Assembly: GCA_903897145.1 (NCBI GenBank)
Contig: CAIUAN010000044.1
Coordinates: 1-64,000 of the forward strand
Direction of reading: 5' to 3'
Length of the DNA stretch: 64,000 nt
Origin: an uncultured Bacteroidia bacterium
Lineage (GTDB): Bacteria > Bacteroidota > Bacteroidia > Bacteroidales > Prolixibacteraceae
Below the pieces are notes generated by a model, which was given only the letters and a program-made list of their open reading frames with translations, had not been told where the DNA came from and ran no database searches. Positions 37,899-45,893 of this stretch are shown piece after piece. The first letter of the stretch is position 1, and each line of letters starts with the position of its first letter. The position numbers and the translations under genes were made by a program.

Positions 37899-38720
37899 GG
37901 ATTGTTTTTTTTAATTAATAAATTAATAATTCAGTAATTGTGAATCTGGGAATTGGGTCATTATTTTTTTTGTTCTACTTAACTTAAGCACCAAAGGTTT
38001 TGTATTCCCTTTGATATCATTTTGGAGTTTAATTTCTGTCCCCCTTTGAGGACCTTTAATTTTACGGTCTCTTTTTTCGTGGTTCCGAGCTTAGTGAGAT
38101 TTTAAAAACGTTTAAAGCAGTAATTTTAGATCATTCATATCTTATTGTATTCTTAGATCTAGAAACGAGTACACCTCTGCAGGGATTGTTCGCAGAGTGT
38201 GAAAAATGATTAAGTTTGATTTGTGTTTGCAACATTTTTGTTGATCAATATGATTATATACATGATTGATTAACTCCATCCCGCTTGTCGTAAGAAGGTT
38301 GTTCGACTAAGGAACCCTCCCTGATAAACAACATGATGTTTCAAGTTACAGCGTATTCCTTTTGAAAGAAATGACTTTTGTCATAAATATTGGAATTCAG
38401 ATACTTAACTTAATGTTCGTCTAGCTAAGTCAGTCTAAATCAACTATTAAGTCATGTGGTTCAATCGTTTTGATACTTTGGTAAACTGGAGATCAACGGC
38501 AAAGTTTAGAGGTATAATGGCAGGATATCGTTATTGGTGCGGTTGATCAAGGGAGTTGATCTTGCTTCTAAAATACTGACATATTGCTAATTCGACAATG
38601 GGAGTGCGAAGCAGGCGATTCTGCCAGCATAAATCGGGTTATGATTGGATCCTTTAAAGGAGTGGTCTTACAAATCTAGGGGAGATTTTAACTAGCAATA
38701 ATAATGTTTATCCTTTTGAA
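37899..38720. other. Long region without recognisable gene
   Basis: About 820 bases between the lipoprotein gene and the gld terminator. No open frame of useful size or tRNA structure was found. A weak candidate -7 box for the lipoprotein lies at 37992-37999 (one mismatch). The rest may be a long 5' leader, a decayed gene or an unrecognised small RNA. Confidence 0.45.
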
Positions 38721-38760
38721 CAAAAACAAAGCGGGCATCTAAGAGTAGATGCCCGCTTTG
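38721..38760 (-). terminator. Terminator of the por/gld operon
   Basis: A perfect 15-bp stem (38727-38741 with 38746-38760), 4-base loop and, on the reverse strand, a TTTTTG tail. It ends the operon 20 bases after the gldN stop. Confidence 0.92.
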
Positions 38761-38780
38761 AACGATGATATGTGAAGAGA

Positions 38781-39629
38781 TTAATATTCCCAAAGATCTT
38801 GTTCGTAATCAAAAATTGAATTCTTGATTCGTTCTGATTCTTTAAAGGCATAATCACCTGCCGCATACTCATCAATAGATCTATTGTTGTAGATATTTTC
38901 TTCTTTAATAATATAAGCATCAAAATTACGACTCAAGAATACATCATCAAAACTCAGACTCCGAGATCCGTTAAACTCATTGACAACTTCATGTTTCGCT
39001 AGCAATGCACGAACTTCAGGATACGAGACCCAGAATATACGTTTGCGCACAAATAGGCTATCATTTTGATCTTTCTTGTATACTCGGATAGGGCATAGAC
39101 CTAAGATGCGTACCTGAAGTGTTGATTTCTGCTTATCGAAATACCAAAATTCCTTAATTTCTATTTGTTTGATCTCGTTGTATGGGATGTCTGTGCGAAT
39201 TGTGGTATCTCTGTCGGCACCGCTATTAATGTCCGCCACCTTAATCGTTTTTACAGTATCCCCAAATTGTTGTTTTACTTGGTTGAAGCTGATTGGCTCT
39301 TTGAATTCGCTGTCAGATCCTTGAGCATCAAAGGCCGTTATGCGCTTTGCTTCAATCCCTTTTAATAAGGTTATAAAAAGATTGTTACGACCTTGTATCT
39401 CTCGTATAGGATAGTATAGATGCTGATTTGCCTTCTCGCGCAGATCGATGATACGCCAGACCGTTTTTGACCAGATAATATCTGATTCTCTTACGTTTGG
39501 TAGCGGTGCAGGCTTACGATTAAGCATCGTCTTTTTTGCGTAAGCGCCGTCTATCACTTGAGCACTCAAGGTATTAAAACCAAGTGAAGTGCCTATGACT
39601 AATGCAATGAATAGGAATATCTTTTTCAT
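38781..39629 (-). CDS. gldN: Type IX secretion ring component GldN/PorN
   Basis: A 282-residue secreted protein (signal ending LSAQ). SDIIWSKTVWRIIDLREKAN and the later FWYFDKQKSTLQVRILG and KRIFWVSYPEVR are typical of GldN/PorN, which joins GldK in the large periplasmic ring under the outer membrane. Last gene of the operon; gldM ends one base before it. Confidence 0.95.
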   Translation of the reverse strand: MKKIFLFIALVIGTSLGFNTLSAQVIDGAYAKKTMLNRKPAPLPNVRESDIIWSKTVWRIIDLREKANQHLYYPIREIQGRNNLFITLLKGIEAKRITAFDAQGSDSEFKEPISFNQVKQQFGDTVKTIKVADINSGADRDTTIRTDIPYNEIKQIEIKEFWYFDKQKSTLQVRILGLCPIRVYKKDQNDSLFVRKRIFWVSYPEVRALLAKHEVVNEFNGSRSLSFDDVFLSRNFDAYIIKEENIYNNRSIDEYAAGDYAFKESERIKNSIFDYEQDLWEY

Positions 39630-39630
39630 T

Positions 39631-41178
39631 TTAATTAATTATTTTAAAGCTTATCGCAGGTAAATTACGAGTTGTTCCATCATCGCCGTGTACTATAATG
39701 CTTTCGATGTAAAGTCGGCTGCCTTGATTTAATCCTTTCATTAAATCGCGTTGCTCTTGTGAGAATCTATTGCCTTTCGTTGGCTTATCAACCACAAATC
39801 CTCCTTTGGACGTAGAGACTACAAATGAAAGAACTGTAAATTTCATGTCGAAATCAAAATCTGGAATGGCTGCTAAAACGCCTTGTTGGGCTTCTAGTTC
39901 CCTTTTTGATATGGCACCATCAATTTTATTTGCTACCGAAGCAATTGGATCAGGAACTCTTTTCACACGAAATTCCATCGATCCAATGTCTTTTAGTTTA
40001 CCATCAATCGTTGCTTTAACAGACACAACTGATTTCGTTCCTGCTTTTTGCGGATGAACAATATAATTACCCGGAGAAGATGGTTCTATCGTCCCGTTTG
40101 TAATTGAAACTTTAATGTCTTTAGCTGAAATACCTGGAGCTGAGACAGAGACTGGGTTTGCTAGTCCTACATAGAAAATATTCATCTTTGTTGGAGAAAC
40201 AGTCATAGATGGCTTTGCTACCTCATATTCGTGCTTGAATGGATAGTTCACGATGATACCAGAGGGGTTCTTATAGTTGATCGATCCAGTATAGGTCATT
40301 TTCCCTTCTTTGCCTGCGGTCGTTTTATATAATCCCGCGTTTTCACCAGGTATCATTGGCAAGGTTGATCCCCCAATAAGAATGGTTGGACTTGCCGTTG
40401 TATCTACAGCCGATAGGAATACTTTAGCTTCATAGGTGTTGCCTTGAAGAACATAATCGGAAGTTGAGACTACCTGAGCCTGAAGTTTATTAAACTTAAA
40501 TGAAGCCTTATCAATCTTCGCATATAAATTGTTAATCACATCTGACTCTGCATTCCGGACATCACTCTGTATCTTTGACATTAGTGTTATGACGGCAATT
40601 AAAGGATAGCCTTCAAAGCGCTCAGTTTCCCAAGTTGGGGTGCGCCCTTGTTTTGCCATGGGATCCGAAGTATCTAAACTCTTGTTGATAGAGGCAATTA
40701 GTTCGGTATTTGAAGTATCAACTAGCGAAATAAGGGATTTTCTGTATTTCGCAATAGCCTCTTTTAACTCTGTTCCGTGCTTTTTGTTAATCATAAGTTC
40801 GGCCGGATAATTTAGGTCGTCTTGAGATTTTATATCTTCTAAATTTCCTTCAGGACCATCGGCTTTCTTTACGATCATCTCTTTAAGACTATGAATATAC
40901 TGATATAGTGAGTCGGAACTAACCTTTACCTTTTTCACGGCATTGTTTAATTCACCAACTTTTTTCGGATTTTCTTTTGCCGCACTCTCAAAATCATCGT
41001 ATACTCGTTGGTTCTTGGCTTTCGAGCTTTCGATAGATTGCATGAAGTTATGGTTAACCATGACAAAAGCATCCAGGACAGTTTTATCGACATTAAGAGC
41101 CAGCATGGCCGTTAAGACCAAGTACATCAAGCTGATCATCTTTTGCCGTGGAGCCTCCGGACAGTATTTAGTTCCCAT
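39631..41178 (-). CDS. gldM: Type IX secretion motor protein GldM/PorM
   Basis: A 515-residue protein with one N-terminal membrane helix (MISLMYLVLTAMLALNVDKT), which sits inside the GldL pentamer, and a long periplasmic part of stacked beta domains (for example PSMTVSPTKMNIFYVGLANP). The GldL-GldM motor passes proton-driven rotation to the GldK-GldN ring. Starts 8 bases after gldL. Normal length. Confidence 0.96.
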   Translation of the reverse strand: MGTKYCPEAPRQKMISLMYLVLTAMLALNVDKTVLDAFVMVNHNFMQSIESSKAKNQRVYDDFESAAKENPKKVGELNNAVKKVKVSSDSLYQYIHSLKEMIVKKADGPEGNLEDIKSQDDLNYPAELMINKKHGTELKEAIAKYRKSLISLVDTSNTELIASINKSLDTSDPMAKQGRTPTWETERFEGYPLIAVITLMSKIQSDVRNAESDVINNLYAKIDKASFKFNKLQAQVVSTSDYVLQGNTYEAKVFLSAVDTTASPTILIGGSTLPMIPGENAGLYKTTAGKEGKMTYTGSINYKNPSGIIVNYPFKHEYEVAKPSMTVSPTKMNIFYVGLANPVSVSAPGISAKDIKVSITNGTIEPSSPGNYIVHPQKAGTKSVVSVKATIDGKLKDIGSMEFRVKRVPDPIASVANKIDGAISKRELEAQQGVLAAIPDFDFDMKFTVLSFVVSTSKGGFVVDKPTKGNRFSQEQRDLMKGLNQGSRLYIESIIVHGDDGTTRNLPAISFKIIN

Positions 41179-41186
41179 CTTACGAA

Positions 41187-42155
41187 TTAACCTTTAGCAT
41201 TCATTGCACCTAGCATATTACCATAGACATGGTTCAGTGCTTCGAGATTCTTATTTAGCTGTTCGGTTTGGTTCTGGTATTTCTTAGCCTCTTCAAGAGC
41301 ACTTTTCACCAGTTCAGCCATCTTCGCATGAGTGTCAAGAGCTTCCGCAGAGGCGGCAGCTACTTTCTTCGTATGCTGAAGGTGGAGTTCATAGGAGGTA
41401 TGTAAAGTCGAAAGACTCGTGTTTATCTGCGCAAGTCCAGCGCTATAGCTGTTTGTATGATCACCGAGTGCCGCCAGGTCTTTGTTGATGGATTCATTGA
41501 ATTTTTTATAGGAAGTCGCTAAGGAATCGCCAGTTGAAATAAGCTGTTCATTAATTTTCTTAGACGATTCGTTGAAGGTAGTGGCTAAATTCTTTGAGGA
41601 ATCACCTAGAATTTGCGTAGACTGATCGTATGAATAAACAAGATCATTCGTTGATTTCTCTATTGAATGTGCTGCTCGTGTGTTAACTTCCTTAAAGGTT
41701 GACATTGATTCAGAAGCCTCTGTGATATTTTTCACATACGTATTCGTTGCTAAAGTGGCACTCGAGATATCCGCAATGCCACTTGCCGTAGCGGATAGAT
41801 CTTGAAGACCTTTTTTTACTTTGGCGAGCAACTCTGGAGAGATATCTGCTTGATCGAAAATATTGCTTGAACCTTGACGCGGCACTTCAATGATTTCTGC
41901 TGGTCCGCCAGTATAGTCTTTACGCAGCTGTGGATGTACTTTCCCCCAATCCGGGATATCAACTGATGGCTCAAAGGCTGAAAAGAAAAAGATTACAACC
42001 TCGGTGAGCATTCCTATTGGCAAGATAATATTTGCAAATGGCCAATGTTGGAGTTTAAAAAGGGCACCAAGCAGCACGACAGAAGCGCCTATGCTGTATA
42101 AGAAGTTCATGGAAGATTTCCATTTCTCGGAATGTGTAAATTCGAATACGGCCAT
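41187..42155 (-). CDS. gldL: Type IX secretion motor protein GldL/PorL
   Basis: A 322-residue inner-membrane protein. Two N-terminal helices (about 15-35 and 41-61) carry the GldL motif LFKLQHWPFANIILPIGM and the membrane acids E52 and E62 (TEVVIFFFSAFEP), equivalent to the glutamates needed for proton use. A long cytoplasmic coiled-coil tail follows. Longer tail than in some relatives. Between gldK and gldM. Confidence 0.95.
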   Translation of the reverse strand: MAVFEFTHSEKWKSSMNFLYSIGASVVLLGALFKLQHWPFANIILPIGMLTEVVIFFFSAFEPSVDIPDWGKVHPQLRKDYTGGPAEIIEVPRQGSSNIFDQADISPELLAKVKKGLQDLSATASGIADISSATLATNTYVKNITEASESMSTFKEVNTRAAHSIEKSTNDLVYSYDQSTQILGDSSKNLATTFNESSKKINEQLISTGDSLATSYKKFNESINKDLAALGDHTNSYSAGLAQINTSLSTLHTSYELHLQHTKKVAAASAEALDTHAKMAELVKSALEEAKKYQNQTEQLNKNLEALNHVYGNMLGAMNAKG

Positions 42156-42188
42156 GGTAAAATTCGTATTTATAGATTAGGATTAGAA

Positions 42189-43544
42189 TTATTTAAATTT
42201 CTGTGGCCCTTGATTATCGTCTCTAAATGAAGAGCGAACACAACGGAACCCAAGATAAGATTTTGCAGTGTCTTGGTATTCAAAAGTTCGAGTACCAACT
42301 TGAATAAAGTATGCAATATCTTTCCACGATCCACCCCTGGTAACTTTTCGTTTCATTTCTGGAGGATCAGATGGCAAGGCATTTTGTTCAAAATTTGGAT
42401 TTAGATCGTGCATGAAATTATACGACGACTCGTCATAGGCCGAGATAGTCCATTCGGCAACGTTTCCGGCCATATCATACAAACCATATCCATTCGGATC
42501 GTAAGTTGCGACACTGATAGTTGTTTTTCCACCGTCATCGCTATAATTTCCGCGCATAGGTTTGAAATTTGCTAAAAAGCAACCATTTTTAGATCTGGTA
42601 TAGTAACCACCCCACGGGTACATCGAATTAGCGAGTCCACCACGTGCCGCCAATTCCCATTCCGCTTCAGAAGGAAGACGATAGTCTTGAACGCCAAACT
42701 CACCTTTTAAAGCGAGGGTGGTATTTTTAAAGTTTGTTCTCCACATACAGAATGCTTTACACTGCTTCCAGGTAACCCCGACAACGGGATAGTCGTCAAA
42801 TCCAGGATGGGAGAAATATTTACTGGTTAACGGATCGTTGAATGCATAGGAGTAATCGCGTATCCAGACTAGTGTATCGGGGTAGATATTTACGGCGTCG
42901 TTCATGATAAAGCTGGAGCGACCGGCGATGGGAACTATTTTTCCATTTAAATCGTTTACAGTCCCTTTATAGCTTTGAGTTTTGTAGTCATAGGCATTTT
43001 GAGCTAGTGCAGCTTGCTGCAGGTCAACCCATGAATAGCTATAGTTTAATTTACGGGTGTCTAGTTCTTTCCGACCTAAGATGCGGTCGTTTCCACCATA
43101 GTACATTGGTTCCAACGCATCTCTATATTCTTGGTTCCGGAGATCAATTTTTCGCTTCCAATTAAGTATGGCCGGTTCTATAGGGTTTCCTTTTTTATCT
43201 TGAGTAATCTTAAATTCCTCAAATCGTTCAGAAAGTATTTGACGAGCCATTGAATCACGCACCCAGTAAACAAATTGTCGATATTCGTTATTGGTAATCT
43301 CCGTATCATCCATCCAGAAAGAGGATAAGTCGACTGTTCGTGTAGGGGTTGATCCAGACACAATATCTTGATCTCCAGGGCCCATGTTAAAGCTCTGGCC
43401 TTGAATCATGACCATGCCAAGTGGCGAAGGCTCAAAATACTTGCCCCTTTTTTGCACCCCTGTTAATTCGCCATTCCCACTTCTGTGACAACTAGTCAGT
43501 AGAAACAGGCACGATATACTAGCTAAGATGAATATTCGCTTCAT
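42189..43544 (-). CDS. gldK: Type IX secretion lipoprotein GldK/PorK
   Basis: A 451-residue lipoprotein (signal to LLTSC, Cys19) with a formylglycine-generating-enzyme-like (SUMF1) fold: MVMIQGQSFNMGPGDQD, FWMDDTEITNNEYRQFVYW, RLPSEAEWELAARGG and RGGSWKD. It anchors the PorKN ring to the outer membrane and has no sulfatase-modifying role. Starts 52 bases after porP. Confidence 0.95.
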   Translation of the reverse strand: MKRIFILASISCLFLLTSCHRSGNGELTGVQKRGKYFEPSPLGMVMIQGQSFNMGPGDQDIVSGSTPTRTVDLSSFWMDDTEITNNEYRQFVYWVRDSMARQILSERFEEFKITQDKKGNPIEPAILNWKRKIDLRNQEYRDALEPMYYGGNDRILGRKELDTRKLNYSYSWVDLQQAALAQNAYDYKTQSYKGTVNDLNGKIVPIAGRSSFIMNDAVNIYPDTLVWIRDYSYAFNDPLTSKYFSHPGFDDYPVVGVTWKQCKAFCMWRTNFKNTTLALKGEFGVQDYRLPSEAEWELAARGGLANSMYPWGGYYTRSKNGCFLANFKPMRGNYSDDGGKTTISVATYDPNGYGLYDMAGNVAEWTISAYDESSYNFMHDLNPNFEQNALPSDPPEMKRKVTRGGSWKDIAYFIQVGTRTFEYQDTAKSYLGFRCVRSSFRDDNQGPQKFK

Positions 43545-43596
43545 ATTTTTATATGTGTTGTAGACAACAATTTCTTAATGCAAATTCAGGTCAAAG

Positions 43597-44583
43597 TTAC
43601 AAAAATCTAACACTATTGTACTTATGATTATGCTTTTTGTATAATAATACAGAATACGCCAGGAAGAATTCATGCGACCCGCCGTTATATTTTGCTAGTC
43701 CGGAGATACTCATATCATAAGCATAGCCAAACTTTATTCCATTCCATAATTCAGTTCCACCGCTGATTATCAGCGCATCCCCAAATCTATAACCAAAGCT
43801 TCCCCAATACTGTTTATTATATTGGATGGTCAAACTTGCATCGGCTTGCCAAGAGCCTCTATCTCTCTTATAATAGAGCGATGGAATGGCATCAAAGCGC
43901 TCATCTGCAAGGTGCATGGTATAACTTCCGTTAAGGTAATACGACCGTGTCAGGGTGTATCTACCCGATTGATTAAAAGTTATTGATGGTCTATTGAGGT
44001 GCTTTCCTGACATTCCAAGCTCAAGATCACCAGCTTGATAGAAAAACCCAACTCCGATATCAGCCATTATTCCACCAGCTTTACCTGTTGGAAGGGCTGG
44101 ATCCGACTGGTTTACCAAGTCTCCACCATCAGTACTGCCCAGTGCAAAATTGAGGTTTTTATTCATCAACCCCAATGAAAGTCCTGAGCCTAAAATTCCA
44201 TCACCTAATTTAGAACGATAGGCATAATTAAGACCTACCGACACATTTTTTTCAAAACCTATCGCATCGCTAACGATCGAAAATCCCAATCCATCGTTCT
44301 TTCCAATTAAATGGAATGTTGCATCGGTATTGAAAACCGAAGTCACCGGTGCCCCAGGAAACCCAACCCATTGAGACCTGTTTAACATCGATATGTTAAT
44401 CAACCCCGAAGAGCCTGCAAAGCCAGGATTGACAGTTAGCTGATTGTATTTATTCAGACTAAACTGTGGATCTTGCTGAGCATGAGCCGCAAAAATACAA
44501 ATATTTATGAATATCAGAAATACTATAAACCGTTTCAAAAGTCTATGGGCCGATAGTTTGATATTGCAAAGTTTATCAATCAT
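43597..44583 (-). CDS. porP: PorP/SprF-family outer-membrane protein of Type IX secretion
   Basis: A 328-residue beta-barrel protein with a long signal peptide ending AAHAQ. The mature start QQDPQFSLNKYNQLTVNPGF and NRSQWVGFPGAPVT are diagnostic for PorP/SprF. It partners the PorKN ring or carries surface adhesins to the outside. First gene of the operon porP-gldK-gldL-gldM-gldN. Confidence 0.93.
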   Translation of the reverse strand: MIDKLCNIKLSAHRLLKRFIVFLIFINICIFAAHAQQDPQFSLNKYNQLTVNPGFAGSSGLINISMLNRSQWVGFPGAPVTSVFNTDATFHLIGKNDGLGFSIVSDAIGFEKNVSVGLNYAYRSKLGDGILGSGLSLGLMNKNLNFALGSTDGGDLVNQSDPALPTGKAGGIMADIGVGFFYQAGDLELGMSGKHLNRPSITFNQSGRYTLTRSYYLNGSYTMHLADERFDAIPSLYYKRDRGSWQADASLTIQYNKQYWGSFGYRFGDALIISGGTELWNGIKFGYAYDMSISGLAKYNGGSHEFFLAYSVLLYKKHNHKYNSVRFL

Positions 44584-44639
44584 TCGTTCTATTATAACTT
44601 TCGATGGCTGCCTTAATATTAATCACACTATATTTTTAA

Positions 44640-44647
44640 CAAAGATA
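44640..44647 (-). promoter_or_regulatory. -7 box of the por/gld operon
   Basis: The reverse strand reads TATCTTTG, a full match to TAnnTTTG, 56 bases before the porP ATG. A matching TAACTTTG on the plus strand directly beside it (44648-44655) makes the site palindrome-like. Confidence 0.4.
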
Positions 44648-44659
44648 TAACTTTGGTCG

Positions 44660-45784
44660 CTAAATTTTATTGAAATAACTCCACCACTTCTCAGAGATTT
44701 CATTGTTACAGGCTTTTAAATAATCTTTGTGAGAACAAGGGATTCGGACGGGGAAAAGCGTACAGTCTTCACTTGGCACCTCCATCCACCAACGCTGAGA
44801 GATTGGGTGGACCAAAAACGTCACGGGTTCATCAAGCCCTTCAATATCGAGAACAAACTGTTCAAAATTTGTTGCTTCCTCGATCGGTTCCTCATCAATT
44901 TTTTTCGTTGCACCATGCATAAAATACCAGCTTATCTGTGCTGCCATCATCGCTCCTAAAGAGGCTGGATCGTTGGGCGAATAATAACCAAAAAGCGCAA
45001 ACCATGCTGGATTAGTCGCAAGACCTGCATACCATGCAATTTGACAAGCTTCTTCCCCTGTTAAACCATTGGGCGAAATGTTATATTGCCCCGGAGCTTC
45101 TGCAACTTTTAAGGCACCAAAATCAAAACTTACTAAGTCTGCTCTTCGTATTAAGGGTTCTATCTCCTTGTAGTCCGCCCTTATCTCTCCTAAGGTAAGT
45201 AAAGCGCCATTGGTCCCCTCGGCTAAAAGATCTTGCCATTGTTCTCCAATGAAATACGATTGTCCTGCTAGCAGCGTTACAGCTGTTCTATCGGGTAGGT
45301 TATTAATGAAAAATTCGTCGGCTGAAGCGACCTCATTTTGTCTATTGTCAATTCGGTCGTCAACCAAGACTAACTCAAGCTCTTCTTTTTCGAATCCATG
45401 CAATAAAGGAACGGTTAGTTCTTGAGACCCTCCTAGGATTAAAAGACGGATGTTTAACCCCGATAGCTCTTCTGCGACCAATTTTACGGCGGCATAGGTA
45501 TCTTTTAAGGTTGCGCCACATTTGATGTCGCCTAAGTCAACAATATTTGCGGTTGAGGGGAATGCTGCCAGGGAATATAAATGAGTTCGGATAAGTTCGG
45601 GACTCATAGAGAGCTCTTCCCCTTTCGATCCTCGTCCTTCGGGAATCCCTAAAATGGCAACGTTAGGAAGATTTTTTAAGTCCCATATTCGTTTTTTCAG
45701 GTGATAACCTATCTGGTTTTCAGCACCTTGATATGTTTTAACAACAGCTAAATCTTTTGCAGGTATTATGAGGTCGTTAAGCAT
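44660..45784 (-). CDS. Arginase/formiminoglutamase-fold protein lacking metal ligands
   Basis: A 374-residue ureohydrolase-fold protein. The strand order can be followed, but each metal motif is changed. GGDHS is GGSQEL, DAHxD is VDDRID and SxDxDxxDP is SFDFGALK. With His and most Asp ligands lost, the binuclear manganese site cannot form in the usual way. The protein still looks intact and under selection (full length, clean frame). It sits between topA and porP, a linkage known for Bacteroidota where it is often named formimidoylglutamase. A non-enzymatic role tied to gliding or secretion is possible but unproven. Confidence 0.78.
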   Translation of the reverse strand: MLNDLIIPAKDLAVVKTYQGAENQIGYHLKKRIWDLKNLPNVAILGIPEGRGSKGEELSMSPELIRTHLYSLAAFPSTANIVDLGDIKCGATLKDTYAAVKLVAEELSGLNIRLLILGGSQELTVPLLHGFEKEELELVLVDDRIDNRQNEVASADEFFINNLPDRTAVTLLAGQSYFIGEQWQDLLAEGTNGALLTLGEIRADYKEIEPLIRRADLVSFDFGALKVAEAPGQYNISPNGLTGEEACQIAWYAGLATNPAWFALFGYYSPNDPASLGAMMAAQISWYFMHGATKKIDEEPIEEATNFEQFVLDIEGLDEPVTFLVHPISQRWWMEVPSEDCTLFPVRIPCSHKDYLKACNNEISEKWWSYFNKI

Positions 45785-45893
45785 AATTCTAGTTCATTAA
45801 TTCACAATACTTGCTATAGGTTTTGATCTTTTATAATATTTATGATTCAGGCAATTATCATGCCTAACCTGCTCTTTTAGGTGTCTGCTTAAG

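Noticed and set aside
38295-38325. T-loop-like GTTCGACT suggesting a tRNA
   Set aside because: The flanking bases do not fold into acceptor, D or anticodon arms.
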